The notes below the pieces were generated by a model. It had not been told where the DNA came from and searched no databases. It saw nothing but the letters and a program-made list of their open reading frames with translations. Below are positions 24,623 through 33,648 of a DNA stretch of 64,000 nucleotides, one piece after another. Both the position numbers and the translations under genes were made by a program. Numbering within the stretch: position 1 is the first letter of the stretch; every line of letters begins with the position of its first letter. Source of the stretch: Peribacillus simplex (GTDB lineage Bacteria > Bacillota > Bacilli > Bacillales > DSM-1321); NCBI RefSeq assembly GCF_030123325.1, contig NZ_CP126106.1:462001-526000 (forward strand). Reading direction: 5' to 3'.

Positions 24623-25729
24623 ATGTTTTTGGCAATACGTGAACTAAAGCATTCAAAGTTACGTTATCTGCTGATTGGGCTGATCATGGTATTGGTCGCT
24701 TTGCTTGTCTTTATCATTTCAGGATTAGCTAATGGACTTTCTTCGGATAATGCTTCATCCATACAAAACATGAAGGCCGACTATTTCGTAATGGAGCATG
24801 ACTCCAAAAATAAATTGAACCGATCGATCATATCCATGGAGAAGCTGGATGAAATCCGGGCTTCGGCGGATGTTAAAGCAGCCGAAGGTCTGGGGCAAAT
24901 GATGATCACATTGAATAAAATCGGCTCATCGGAGAAAACGGATGTCACCATTTTTGCGACCGATGCCAGTGGTATTTTAGCACCGAAGGTCATTGAAGGA
25001 ACGAACTATGACAATGAGAAACAAGGTGAAGTCGTGGCAGATCGCTCTTTAAAAGAAGTGGGTTATAAATTGGGTGATTCACTTAAAGATGAGCTATCAG
25101 GTAAGGTTTTCACCATTGTTGGGTTTACTGAAAAGCAGTCTTACAGCCACTCGCCGGTAGTTTACATGAATGTTAAGGGGTGGCAGGAGATTAATCCTGC
25201 ATTGAAAAATCAAGAGAAAGATTCAATCAGCACAATAGCCGTGCAAATGGATTCGAAGGCAGAAGAAAATGTACGTGAATCATTGCCTGAAGGACTGACG
25301 CTCATTTCGAAACAAGAATCACTTCAGAGTATACCAGGCTACAAAGAGGAACAGGGTACGTTGACGATGATGATTGCCTTCTTGTTTGTCATCGCAGCTT
25401 TCGTTTTGGCTGTATTCTTTTATGTGATTACCTTGCAGAAGACGAATCAATTTGGAGTCCTTAAAGCACTCGGGGCCAATACTGGCTACCTGGCAAAAAG
25501 TATCGTTGGTCAAGTAATGCTGCTTGCCGTGACATGCATAGCCATCAGTGTTGCCCTGACATATGGCGTCACGTTAATCATGCCAGAAGGAATGCCATTT
25601 GAATTGAGTACCGATTTGGTCGTAAAATATTCCGTGTTACTTTTGGTTGTATCCGTATTGGGTTCGCTGCTATCACTATACCGAGTAGCGAAGATAGATG
25701 CGATCGAAGCGATAGGGAGGGTATCATGA
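24623..25729 (+). CDS. hrtB: Haem-regulated ABC exporter permease HrtB
   Basis: The 368-residue MacB/FtsX-type permease has an N-terminal helix (R-E-L-K-H-S-K-L-R-Y then hydrophobic), a large extracellular domain (about 40-235) and three C-terminal helices (about 245, 290, 335). The G-V-L-K-A-L-G-A coupling motif is near residue 280. ATG 24623 is preferred over 24608 because GGGAG is spaced correctly for it. With HrtA it expels excess haem from the membrane. Confidence 0.88.
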   Translation: MFLAIRELKHSKLRYLLIGLIMVLVALLVFIISGLANGLSSDNASSIQNMKADYFVMEHDSKNKLNRSIISMEKLDEIRASADVKAAEGLGQMMITLNKIGSSEKTDVTIFATDASGILAPKVIEGTNYDNEKQGEVVADRSLKEVGYKLGDSLKDELSGKVFTIVGFTEKQSYSHSPVVYMNVKGWQEINPALKNQEKDSISTIAVQMDSKAEENVRESLPEGLTLISKQESLQSIPGYKEEQGTLTMMIAFLFVIAAFVLAVFFYVITLQKTNQFGVLKALGANTGYLAKSIVGQVMLLAVTCIAISVALTYGVTLIMPEGMPFELSTDLVVKYSVLLLVVSVLGSLLSLYRVAKIDAIEAIGRVS

Positions 25730-26403
25730 TGGGGGATAAACTAATATTTGAAAACGTCAGTAAGATTTATGGGGAAGGCGATAATAAGGTGACCGCCCTT
25801 GATAATATTTCCCTGAATGTGAGGGCGGGGGAATTCGTTGCCATCGTGGGTCCTTCAGGCTCAGGAAAAAGTACATTTCTTTCAATAGCAGGTGCATTAC
25901 TATCTCCGAGCAAAGGTCGCTTACTGCTGAATGATGAAGATATTACAACATTATCTCCAAAGGAATTGACTAGAGTGCGCCTTGAAAAGATCGGATTTGT
26001 ATTCCAGTCATCGAATCTTGTGCCATATCTCAGCGTACGGGATCAGCTTCTGCTACTTTCTGAACTGATTGGCAAGAGGGATAAAAAAACCATGAAAAAG
26101 GCGGACGAATTGCTTAGCCACCTTGGACTTGGACATCGGGCAGATCACTTGCCGGAAGCACTGTCGGGCGGTGAGCGGCAGCGTGTAGCCATCGCCCGTT
26201 CGCTGATGAATGACCCAGAAATCATTTTAGCGGATGAACCAACCGCAAGTCTTGATTCCAAAAGAGGCAGGGATGTTGTTGAAATGCTTGCACATGAGGT
26301 GAAGTCAAGAAATAAAGCGGCCATCATGGTAACACACGATGAAAGAATGTTGGATTTATGTGATCGAGTAGTCAATATTACAGATGGCAAGGTTTTTGGA
26401 TGA
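25726..26403 (+). CDS. hrtA: Haem-regulated ABC exporter ATPase HrtA
   Basis: The 225-residue ATPase has Walker A G-P-S-G-S-G-K-S-T, a Q-loop F-V-F-Q-S-S-N, signature L-S-G-G-E-R-Q-R-V-A-I-A-R, Walker B I-I-L-A-D-E-P and an H-loop V-T-H-D. It overlaps the hrtB stop by four bases (ATGA), so the two are translationally coupled. MacB/LolD-like length and context fit HrtA. Confidence 0.9.
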   Translation: MMGDKLIFENVSKIYGEGDNKVTALDNISLNVRAGEFVAIVGPSGSGKSTFLSIAGALLSPSKGRLLLNDEDITTLSPKELTRVRLEKIGFVFQSSNLVPYLSVRDQLLLLSELIGKRDKKTMKKADELLSHLGLGHRADHLPEALSGGERQRVAIARSLMNDPEIILADEPTASLDSKRGRDVVEMLAHEVKSRNKAAIMVTHDERMLDLCDRVVNITDGKVFG

Positions 26404-26456
26404 AGTCATAAAACAAACTCCCATGAGTTGATCATTACAATAAGCCATAAAATGGT

Positions 26457-26490
26457 CGCCGCCTTTCCAAAGGAATTAGGGGAGGCGGCG
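26457..26490. repeat. GC-rich hairpin between hrtA and bioC
   Basis: CGCCGCCT / AGGCGGCG stem with an 18-base loop, between convergent genes. It probably limits read-through, although it lacks a T-run. Confidence 0.45.
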
Positions 26491-26521
26491 GCAGAAATAA
26501 CCTGGTCAATCGGGCCTGCAA

Positions 26522-27385
26522 TCATGTATAATATTTTGCTTGTATCCCAGGGTTATCTTCGGATTGATCATGTTTTTTAATTTTAAAGAACAAACAGTGA
26601 TAGGTTGCTTTCACACCTGGTTCATTTCGATATTCTTTGTCGTATATGTTGATTAACTCTCGAAAAAAGGAAGGGCGTTGACAGTAGTTTTCTTTGTTGC
26701 TGTTAGCCGCACCAATCTTTTTAATTGAAGTGAAAAATTCACGTACTGTCTGAAAGTGCTCCAGTTCAAACTTTTCCATTTTTGTAATCTCGATTGGAAC
26801 TGATGATGAAAAAGGGATTGCATCTTCACAAACTTGGGATAATTCTTCTAGAGAATAAAACATTTGACCTGGTGAACTATCAATGGCAAGCTGAAGCTTG
26901 TCCTTCGCCTGTTCAAATGACATATGAAGTTCTTGAAATGTATCTATTCCGAACGTTGAAAATATGAGGCTTCCTTTAGCCGTTAATCGTGTAAAAAGTT
27001 TTTCAAGGGTTGCAGGAAGATCATTCAGCCATTGAAACGTTGCATTGGAAATAATCAAGTCGTAATTTTCATTAAACGCCATTTCTTCGATATCAGTACA
27101 TAAAAATGTAACACGTTCTTCATCTGTCATTCCTTTCGCCACTTCGACCATTCCTGGTGCCAAATCAACAGCCGTAATAGCGGCATTAGGGAATGTTTTG
27201 ACGAGTAACCTGGTTAAGTAACCAGTGCCGCAGCCAATTTCAAGAATATTGATTACATGGTTGGTGTTTATTTTAGGAAGCAAATCCATTAATTGTTTTG
27301 CCATGTTTTTTTGAACATTGGCATACGCATCATATGTTTTCGCATGTTCACTGAACCGCTTACTTAACAATCGTTTATCAATCAT
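26522..27385 (-). CDS. bioC: Malonyl-ACP O-methyltransferase BioC
   Basis: The 287-residue SAM-dependent methyltransferase begins I-D-K-R-L-L-S-K-R-F-S-E-H-A-K-T-Y-D, typical of BioC (F-x-x-A-A-x-x-Y-D). The SAM site is I-L-E-I-G-C-G-T-G-Y-L-T (about 46-57) and A-V-D-L-A-P-G-M. It methylates malonyl-ACP so that fatty acid synthase can build pimeloyl-ACP methyl ester for biotin. It overlaps the hydrolase gene by eight bases and is last in the bioF operon. Confidence 0.9.
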   Translation of the reverse strand: MIDKRLLSKRFSEHAKTYDAYANVQKNMAKQLMDLLPKINTNHVINILEIGCGTGYLTRLLVKTFPNAAITAVDLAPGMVEVAKGMTDEERVTFLCTDIEEMAFNENYDLIISNATFQWLNDLPATLEKLFTRLTAKGSLIFSTFGIDTFQELHMSFEQAKDKLQLAIDSSPGQMFYSLEELSQVCEDAIPFSSSVPIEITKMEKFELEHFQTVREFFTSIKKIGAANSNKENYCQRPSFFRELINIYDKEYRNEPGVKATYHCLFFKIKKHDQSEDNPGIQAKYYT

Positions 27386-28124
27386 GAATGTACTCCTTTT
27401 GAATAAATGTTTTTATATGCTGCATACATTCCTGTGGTTTTGTGAAAAACGGAGTATGGCCAGCATCCTCGATAATATGAAACTCGGCTTTCCCACCCAG
27501 GTTTTCTTTAATGAAAGATGAGGCTTCGAGTGGACAAATGTTGTCTTCCCTCCCATGAAGCAATATAATGGGGGCTTCAATCCGGTCGAGTCTTGCTCTA
27601 GCATCTTTCTGAAGTAAATAATCCAAGCCAATAAGAAGCGAAAACACATCATCTCCATGAAACTCGCTTTGAATGGTCTTGATGAATTGATGATATAAAC
27701 CTTCATCTTTTTCAGCTTCGCAAAACATCGCTTCATAGAAAGAAGCCAAAGTCTTCTCTTTATTGCGCTGTAGTTGTTTCTTCATGCGCCCGACCATTCG
27801 TGGATCCCAGCCAAATGAATAATTTTCTCCTGTTATAAACCGACTTGTTGCACCAAAAAAGATAAAACCTTTTATTTTTTCTCGATACGAACTTGCAAGT
27901 TCAAGTGAAACCAGTGATCCTAATGACCAACTCAGTATATAAACAGGACCATCGATGGAAGCGATTGTGTCTATGACTCTTTCTTCAAAGTCATTTAGTG
28001 CTTTCATATCCCTCCATTCTATAAATGAAAGGTGAAATACATCTGACAGAGGTTTGATTAACGGTTCAAACGCACCTTTTTCCATTCCCCAGCCAGGAAG
28101 CATGACTAAATTCGGCTGTTTCAT
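27378..28124 (-). CDS. Alpha/beta hydrolase, BioH-like pimeloyl-ACP methyl ester esterase
   Basis: The 248-residue alpha/beta hydrolase has an oxyanion region L-P-G-W-G-M, nucleophile elbow L-S-W-S-L-G-S (Ser about 75), acid D near H-G-R-E-D-N-I and catalytic His in D-A-G-H-T-P-F. L-P-G-W-G and S-W-S-L-G are shared with BioH. It lies between bioF and bioC with overlaps on both sides, so the methyl-ester cleavage that ends the BioC cycle is the obvious role. It could be a non-orthologous BioH replacement. Confidence 0.82.
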   Translation of the reverse strand: MKQPNLVMLPGWGMEKGAFEPLIKPLSDVFHLSFIEWRDMKALNDFEERVIDTIASIDGPVYILSWSLGSLVSLELASSYREKIKGFIFFGATSRFITGENYSFGWDPRMVGRMKKQLQRNKEKTLASFYEAMFCEAEKDEGLYHQFIKTIQSEFHGDDVFSLLIGLDYLLQKDARARLDRIEAPIILLHGREDNICPLEASSFIKENLGGKAEFHIIEDAGHTPFFTKPQECMQHIKTFIQKEYIHD

Positions 28125-29320
28125 TCAATAACACCCATTTCTTTTCCAATGATTGAAATCTTTTCAACTGCCCAATCAAGATCTTTTTTATCGTGGAGAG
28201 CTGTTACGGTAAACCGGATTCTCGCCTCATTTTCAGGAACGGTCGGCGGCCTGACAGCAATAGCTGCAATTCCTTCTTTCTGCAAACGTGCGGCAAATTC
28301 CATCGCTTTTTCGTTTTCCCCGATGACGATAGGAACAATTTGTGATCGACTTCCGCAAATATTAAACCCGTTATATGCGAGTTCTTCTCTAAAGTGTTCT
28401 GAATGTGTTTGGAGCAGTGAGCGGCGTTCTGGTTCTTGCTGTACAAGTTCAATCGCTGTTTTTATGGCACCGAGAATGGCCGGGGGAAGTGCAGTTGAAT
28501 AAATGAATCCGCGCATGCGATTTTTTAAATAGTCGATTAGCCATTTTTTCCCGACGACATAGGCCCCGAATGAACCGAGCGCTTTACTGAATGTTCCCAT
28601 TTGGATATCTATTTTATTTTGAAGTTGGAGATGACCGGCATAACCTTCACCGTTTTTACCGTAGATGCCGCTTCCGTGTGCTTCATCTGTCATTAATAAT
28701 GCGTTATAACGATCCTTTAACCGAACGAGGTCTTCAAGATAAGCAAAGTCACCGTCCATGCTGAAGACTGTATCCGTAACGATTAATTTACATGCTTCAA
28801 TTGGTGCTTTTTTCAAGAATGCCTCTAAATGATCTAGATCATTATGACGATAGCGTATATGCTTTGCACGGCTTAAAAGGGCTCCATCGACAATGCTTGC
28901 ATGATTCAATTTATCGCTATAAATAATATCGTTTCGGGACAGCAGGGTGGAGATGATTCCAAGGTTCGCGTTATATCCACTGTTAATAATGAGTCCTGCC
29001 TCGGCTTTCTTCCAATCGACAAGAGCTTGTTCCGCATGCTCGTAAAGGCGATGATTGCCAATAATTAAACGTGAAGCCGTTGCTCCTGCACCATATGTAT
29101 GTACTGCATCCACCATAGCCTTTTTCAGCCGCTCATCCCCTGCATATCCTAAATAGTTATTAGAAGCTAGATTTAGCATCCTGCACCCATTGATCATAAG
29201 CCATGGCTGCTCGGCGAATGCCGTCGATACGAGTTCGCGTTTTTGTGATATCTCTTCTAAATAAGCCAGTTCTTTCTTTATTTTTTCTTCCCAACAAGGT
29301 AATTGTTTTTCACTGTGCAT
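28121..29320 (-). CDS. bioF: 8-amino-7-oxononanoate synthase BioF
   Basis: The roughly 399-residue PLP enzyme condenses pimeloyl-ACP with L-alanine. Landmarks: N-Y-L-G-Y near residue 50, D-E-A-H-G-S-G-I-Y-G (about 205), and the PLP lysine in G-T-F-S-K-A-L-G-S-F-G (about 235). ATG 29320 is chosen over 29326 because GGAGA sits seven bases before it. It is the first gene of bioF-bioH-like-bioC, controlled by a BirA-type operator. No bioW, bioA, bioD or bioB lies in the window, so the later steps are encoded elsewhere. Confidence 0.92.
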   Translation of the reverse strand: MHSEKQLPCWEEKIKKELAYLEEISQKRELVSTAFAEQPWLMINGCRMLNLASNNYLGYAGDERLKKAMVDAVHTYGAGATASRLIIGNHRLYEHAEQALVDWKKAEAGLIINSGYNANLGIISTLLSRNDIIYSDKLNHASIVDGALLSRAKHIRYRHNDLDHLEAFLKKAPIEACKLIVTDTVFSMDGDFAYLEDLVRLKDRYNALLMTDEAHGSGIYGKNGEGYAGHLQLQNKIDIQMGTFSKALGSFGAYVVGKKWLIDYLKNRMRGFIYSTALPPAILGAIKTAIELVQQEPERRSLLQTHSEHFREELAYNGFNICGSRSQIVPIVIGENEKAMEFAARLQKEGIAAIAVRPPTVPENEARIRFTVTALHDKKDLDWAVEKISIIGKEMGVIE

Positions 29321-29786
29321 GCCCATTCTCCTTTTATATGTTAACTAAAATAACTATAGGTTAACATATAAAATATTCTAATCATGACTCAATGAAACTG
29401 TCAAGCTTTGAAAAGGGACTGATAATAAATTAATAATCCATTAATCTGGGAGAAATCAAAGGTCGAAAAAAGACACTTATCAAAAGCTCATTGGTTATTT
29501 GCACCAAGTCGAGGAACATGAAACTAACTAGAATAAGTTTAAGGAGAAGGAGGCTAATGATGTTTGATTGGGCAGCGGCTTTGTTAAGCTAATGTATAAA
29601 AGAGCTTAGTGAAAATTAGTGCCTTTGTATGTATTAAGCACGTTCATTGAAGATAATCTAACTTCCAAGGTAGTCTTTTTGTTAAACCTTCAAATCTTTG
29701 AAGGATTAAATGGAATTCCATGTTACTATAGAGCAGTGAAATTACCGAATTCACATTAACCATTACATAAAGGAAGGGTAATAAAT
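29321..29786. other. Intergenic stretch between bioF and the YitT gene
   Basis: It contains the BirA box at 29337-29368. Around 29475-29570 there is a short frame (Y-Q-K-L-I-G-Y-L-H-Q-V-E-E-H-E, then stop, then K-F-K-E-K-E) that may be a decayed gene end. A very strong ribosome binding site (AAGGAGAAGGAGG, 29541-29553) precedes an 11-codon frame M-M-F-D-W-A-A-A-L-L-S at 29557-29592. I assign neither a function. Confidence 0.4.
29337..29368. promoter_or_regulatory. BirA operator of the biotin operon
   Basis: TATGTTAAC - 14 bases - GTTAACATA is a perfect dyad of the BirA type (TGTTAAC-N14-16-GTTAACA). It lies 17 bases before the bioF start on the minus strand, overlapping the expected promoter. 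Confidence 0.85.
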
Positions 29787-30626
29787 ATGAAAAAGATTTC
29801 TTTAGATGTTTTCTTTATATTAATAGGAGCTTTTATTTTTGCTTTGGCAATAAACCTTTTCGTCATTCCCAATGAACTTGGTGAGGGGGGAGTCACGGGG
29901 ATAACCATCATTTTATTTTATCTTTTTGAATGGTCACCAGGGCTGTTAAGTTTGATCATTAACGCTTTCCTGCTCATCGTCGGTTATAAATATTTGTCGA
30001 AAATAACAACGGTATATACAATCATAGCCGTTGCATTTAATTCACTTTTCCTTCATTTAACCGAAAGTTGGACGATCTCTTCAGATGAATTGGTCATCAA
30101 TGCGATATTTGGCGGGGTTTTTGCCGGTGCCGGAATTGGCATGATCATTCGTGTTGGAGGCACTACTGCCGGTACGACGATACTGGCCCGAATTACGAAT
30201 AAGTATTTAGGATGGAGCTTAAGCTATGGACTTCTGTTCTTCGATTTAATCGTTGCGTTCTCATCTTATTTCATCATTGGTGCAGAAGGCCTGATGCTCA
30301 CTATCCTTATGCTTTATATTGGAACAAAAACGATGGAATTCATCATTGAGGGATTGAACCCGAAAAAAGCGATTACCATCATTTCAAATGAAGCGGACCA
30401 AATTGCAAAACAAGTAACCGAATTGATGGACCGGGGGGTCACTGTTTTTAGCGGTCATGGATACTATACAAAAGCATCCAAGGATATTTTATATATCGTT
30501 ATAAGTAAGCAAGAGGTACTGAAATTAAAGAGAATAGTGAAGTCGACGGATAGCAATGCTTTTATAGCCATACATGATGTTAGGGACGTATTTGGTGAAG
30601 GATTCCTGGATATCTCGAAGTCCTGA
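29787..30626 (+). CDS. YitT-family membrane protein
   Basis: The 279-residue protein has five to six N-terminal membrane helices with the YitT signature N-x-F-V-I-P-N-E-L-G-E-G-G-V-T-G (about 24-38) and G-G-T-T-A-G-T-T-I-L-A-R. A C-terminal soluble DUF2179 domain (about 190-275) has R-G-V-T-V-F-S-G-H-G-Y-Y and a terminal D-V-x-E-V-F-G-E-G-F. AAGGAAGGG at 29771-29779 supports the start. The family is widespread in Bacilli, and its transport substrate is unknown. Confidence 0.85.
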   Translation: MKKISLDVFFILIGAFIFALAINLFVIPNELGEGGVTGITIILFYLFEWSPGLLSLIINAFLLIVGYKYLSKITTVYTIIAVAFNSLFLHLTESWTISSDELVINAIFGGVFAGAGIGMIIRVGGTTAGTTILARITNKYLGWSLSYGLLFFDLIVAFSSYFIIGAEGLMLTILMLYIGTKTMEFIIEGLNPKKAITIISNEADQIAKQVTELMDRGVTVFSGHGYYTKASKDILYIVISKQEVLKLKRIVKSTDSNAFIAIHDVRDVFGEGFLDISKS

Positions 30627-30663
30627 TGCGATTTGTGGAGGCGGATATGTTATATGTGAATGA

Positions 30664-30684
30664 AAAGGCCTAATAGGCTTTTTT
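30664..30684 (+). terminator. Terminator after the YitT gene
   Basis: Short imperfect stem AAGGCCT / AGGCTTT followed by TTTT-A-TTTT. Confidence 0.55.
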
Positions 30685-30791
30685 ATTTTGCACTGCAAAA
30701 ATTCTGTAAATTCCTAATTTTTTGTTATATTATGTAAGTAAGAAAACACACACCTTGAGGAGTGCAGCCATTAAATGTGGAGGTGTCCAAG

Positions 30792-30977
30792 ATGATCCTT
30801 TTAAAAGTGGATGACAGAAAGTCCGGGAAAAGCAATATCAAGTACAGTGTCGTTGATAAGGAAACGAATGAATTGATCATTAGCGGTGTGTTTAAAGAAT
30901 TTGGACAAGCAAGCGATAAATATTATGAATTGAAGGATGAATACGGTTCATCCAATGTGAAGATGATATTGAAGTGA
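30792..30977 (+). CDS. Small conserved hypothetical protein
   Basis: The 61-residue protein starts at ATG 30792 with GGAGGTG at 30779-30785; an in-frame start at 30762 has no such site. It reads as three beta strands plus a helix (M-I-L-L-K-V-D-D; I-K-Y-S-V-V-D-K; F-K-E-F-G-Q-A-S-D-K-Y-Y-E-L) with no transmembrane segment. It is well expressed by its ribosome binding site and has its own terminator. I do not know its function. Confidence 0.6.
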   Translation: MILLKVDDRKSGKSNIKYSVVDKETNELIISGVFKEFGQASDKYYELKDEYGSSNVKMILK

Positions 30978-31010
30978 AAAGAGGGGAGCCGACGGGTTTC
31001 CCTTTTTTTC
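30977..31010 (+). terminator. Terminator of the 61-residue protein gene
   Basis: Stem AAAGAGGGGA / TTTCCCTTTTT (with G-U pairs) and a T-run, overlapping the stop codon. Confidence 0.7.
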
Positions 31011-31120
31011 GTAGGTAATGCGACGAATGAAGTGGCCCGTACAATAAATAATCGGATAAAGGAATAATCATAGGTTTCTGAATCATATAATTAGGTTAAG
31101 AGAGTTCTTGAAATCCTTTT

Positions 31121-31149
31121 TTTACAATATACTACAATTTTATTGTAAA
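31121..31149. promoter_or_regulatory. Dyad symmetry upstream of the sugar operon
   Basis: TTTACAATA - 11 bases - TATTGTAAA, just upstream of and overlapping the probable -35 of the sugar operon. It could bind an additional regulator. No family assigned. Confidence 0.4.
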
Positions 31150-31197
31150 GTATGGAATTTGGTGGTAATATAAAGCGCATAAATGTAAACGTTTGCA
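31143..31197 (+). promoter_or_regulatory. Promoter and LacI/CcpA-type operator of the sugar operon
   Basis: A promoter TTGTAA - 17 - TAATAT (31143-31171) is followed by TGTAAACGTTTGCA at 31184-31197. That sequence fits both the cre consensus and the palindromic operators of LacI-family repressors. Its place just after the -10 suggests repression. Confidence 0.65.
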
Positions 31198-31281
31198 AAA
31201 GGTTTTGTGAGGAGGTGATGTAAAAGAAGTACGATAGACTTTGATTTTTATAGAATGAAAGGCTTTTATTTTACTATTTTA

Positions 31282-31295
31282 TGCAAACGTTTTCT
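31282..31295 (+). promoter_or_regulatory. Second LacI/CcpA-type operator before the binding-protein gene
   Basis: TGCAAACGTTTTCT shares the core GCAAACGTTT with the sites at 31184 and 35691. About 98 bp separates it from the first site, which would allow looping. Confidence 0.6.
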
Positions 31296-31337
31296 TAAAA
31301 TTGCATGAATCTTATGAAAAAGGGAGAGTCGGTAAGC

Positions 31338-32627
31338 ATGAAGCGTAAAAAATGGTACGGGGGAATTCTTACTGTTTTATTAATTTTTAGTGTGATTTTG
31401 GCTGGATGCTCCTCTTCAACTGGTGGAAACAGCGACTCAAAGGATGTCGTGACGCTGGATATATTTCAATTCAAGGTAGAATTCAAGTCGCAATTCGAGG
31501 CATTGGCAAAACAATATGAAAAAGAGAATCCAGATGTAAAGATCAAGGTATCGACAGTTGGCGGCGGAAATGATTATAAATCAGCCATTACCGCAAAGTT
31601 CGCTTCAGGTGAGGAGCCGGCGGTCTTTAACATTGGCGGACCGGTGGATGTCGAACAATATAAAGATAGATTAACAGATTTAAAGGATACGAAGGCTGCA
31701 GCTGCAGCACTTGATGGCACTTTGGATGGTGTGGAAGAGGACGGGCAAGTCCTTGGACTTCCATTTAACCAGGAAGGATATGGCTTGATTTATAACAAAC
31801 GGATATTTAAAGAAGCCGGAATTAATCCTGATGAAATTACAAGTTATGAAGCCTTAGAGGCGGCAGTCAAGAAAATGGATTCACAAAAGGACAAATTGAA
31901 AATCGATGCAGTTTTCGCTTATCCGGTCAAAGAGAAGTGGGTGACAGGAAATCATTTATCCAATGTTTTCTTAGCACCGGAGTTTGATGGGAATGTATTA
32001 GAGGCAAGCAAGGCTCCAACGGTTAAATTCACCGATGGTGACAAGTTTAAACAACTGGTCGATATCCAAAATGAATATTCCGTCCAGCCGACAGCAAGCC
32101 TCGATTACTCCCAACAAGTGGAAGAGCTGTTCTCACTTGAAAAGGTTGCGATCATTCAGCAAGGCAACTGGGTGTATAACACAGTGTATGATATGGACCC
32201 TGAGTTAGCTGAAAAGGGAATTGGCATCATCCCGATTCCAAATGGAGACTCTGCAGGCATGCCGGTCGGCGTACCGAACTATTGGGCAGTGAACAAGAAA
32301 TCGGATGAAAAGGTACAGGAAGCAGCGAAGAAGTTCCTCGACTGGATGTATACATCCGAGGAAGGGAAAAAAGCCGTTTTGGAAGACTTTAAATTCATTC
32401 CTGCATATGAAGGATATGATGTCGAAAAAATTGCCGATCCAATTTCAAAAGAAATTTATAAATACTCCCAAGAAGGAAACACGATTGGTTGGGTGTTTAA
32501 TGGATATCCGGTTGGTTGGAATGATGATCTTGGGGCAAGTGTCCAAAAATACGTAACCGGTAAATTGACTTGGGAGGAACTTGTCAAACAGAACATTGAA
32601 AATTGGGAGAAGATTCATAGCAAATAA
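31338..32627 (+). CDS. Sugar ABC transporter substrate-binding lipoprotein
   Basis: The 429-residue family 1 solute-binding protein is a lipoprotein: basic start, hydrophobic core and lipobox L-A-G-C at about residues 21-24. The mature fold shows E-x-x-x-P-D-V-K-I-K-V near 58 and G-L-P-F-N-Q-E-G-Y-G-L-I-Y-N near 138, as in maltose-type binding proteins. ATG 31338 puts the signal peptide right; the in-frame start at 31305 lacks a site. It begins the operon of two permeases, regulator and catabolic genes; its ligand is probably a glycoside. Confidence 0.88.
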   Translation: MKRKKWYGGILTVLLIFSVILAGCSSSTGGNSDSKDVVTLDIFQFKVEFKSQFEALAKQYEKENPDVKIKVSTVGGGNDYKSAITAKFASGEEPAVFNIGGPVDVEQYKDRLTDLKDTKAAAAALDGTLDGVEEDGQVLGLPFNQEGYGLIYNKRIFKEAGINPDEITSYEALEAAVKKMDSQKDKLKIDAVFAYPVKEKWVTGNHLSNVFLAPEFDGNVLEASKAPTVKFTDGDKFKQLVDIQNEYSVQPTASLDYSQQVEELFSLEKVAIIQQGNWVYNTVYDMDPELAEKGIGIIPIPNGDSAGMPVGVPNYWAVNKKSDEKVQEAAKKFLDWMYTSEEGKKAVLEDFKFIPAYEGYDVEKIADPISKEIYKYSQEGNTIGWVFNGYPVGWNDDLGASVQKYVTGKLTWEELVKQNIENWEKIHSK

Positions 32628-32640
32628 GAAATGCAAGTGA

Positions 32641-32669
32641 CCGATCGGCATGAAAACTGTGCCGATTGG
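32641..32669 (+). other. Intercistronic stem-loop between binding protein and permeases
   Basis: CCGATCGGCA / TGCCGATTGG with a nine-base loop and no T-run. Such hairpins usually keep binding-protein mRNA above permease mRNA by partial termination or 3' protection. Confidence 0.6.
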
Positions 32670-32787
32670 TTGTTCCTTGTTATAGAAAAGCCGCTTAGGG
32701 AAATTGCCTCGACAAGGGATTCATCAAATAACCCAGTCATGATCTAAAACCATAAACTATTAAATCATTTCAAGGAGGTCGGTTTCG

Positions 32788-33648
32788 TTGAGAAATCGGG
32801 ATGCTGCATATTGGCTGTTTTTGACACCTGTTCTTGCTGCACTCATTTTGGTTGTGATCGTGCCACTCATCTACGGATTTTATTATTCCTTTACGAATTG
32901 GAACGGTTTAGGGACGCCGGATTTCATCGGTTTTAAGAATTATATAGACTTGTTTACGGATAAAGGGTTCCTTGATACATTTTGGTTCACCATTAAATTT
33001 TCCGTAGCGGCAATTGTGGTAATCAATATCATCGGATTAAGTTTGGCTCTCATCGTGACTTCGAAAATTAAATCAAGCAATATACTGCGGACGGTTTTCT
33101 TTATGCCCAATTTAATTGGCGGTTTGATTCTCGGCTTTATTTGGCAGTTCATTTTTATTAAGGTCTTCGGTGCGATTGGTGATTTGACTGGGATCGAAGC
33201 ATTTAATGGATGGTTATCAACGACTGATACAGGTTTTTGGGGATTGATCATTTTAACATCATGGCAAATGGCCGGATATATCATGATCATTTATATTGCC
33301 TATTTGCAGGCTGTTCCTGAAGACTTGATCGAAGCGGCAAAAATTGATGGAGCTAACAGCTTCCAGCGCTTTCGCCATATAACTTTTCCACTGGTGGCAC
33401 CTGCTTTTACCGTCAGTTTGTTTTTGACGCTTTCCCACTCGTTCAAGATCTATGATCAAAATCTTTCTTTGACGAATGGAGCTCCCTATAATTCAACTGA
33501 AATGGTTGCGATGAACATTGTAAAATCGGCCTTCACCGAAAACGATATGGCATATGCACAGGCCAAGGCCGTTATCTTTTTCGTGATCGTGGCGGTCGTT
33601 TCGCTGACACAAGTCTATTTCAATAAAAAACGGGAGGTTGAGCTGTAA
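32788..33648 (+). CDS. Sugar ABC transporter permease (MalF/UgpA type)
   Basis: The 286-residue inner-membrane permease has six helices. The EAA coupling motif I-E-A-A-K-I-D-G-A-N-S-F-Q-R-F-R-H-I-T-F-P is near residue 184. Start: the TTG at 32788 follows AAGGAGGT with good spacing. The next gene starts at its stop (TAATG), so both subunits are coupled. Confidence 0.9.
   Translation: MRNRDAAYWLFLTPVLAALILVVIVPLIYGFYYSFTNWNGLGTPDFIGFKNYIDLFTDKGFLDTFWFTIKFSVAAIVVINIIGLSLALIVTSKIKSSNILRTVFFMPNLIGGLILGFIWQFIFIKVFGAIGDLTGIEAFNGWLSTTDTGFWGLIILTSWQMAGYIMIIYIAYLQAVPEDLIEAAKIDGANSFQRFRHITFPLVAPAFTVSLFLTLSHSFKIYDQNLSLTNGAPYNSTEMVAMNIVKSAFTENDMAYAQAKAVIFFVIVAVVSLTQVYFNKKREVEL

Noticed and set aside
31211..31223. 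Minimal frame ATG-TAA behind GGAGGTG
   Set aside because: A start directly followed by a stop cannot make a peptide, and the site overlaps the ATG; probably chance.
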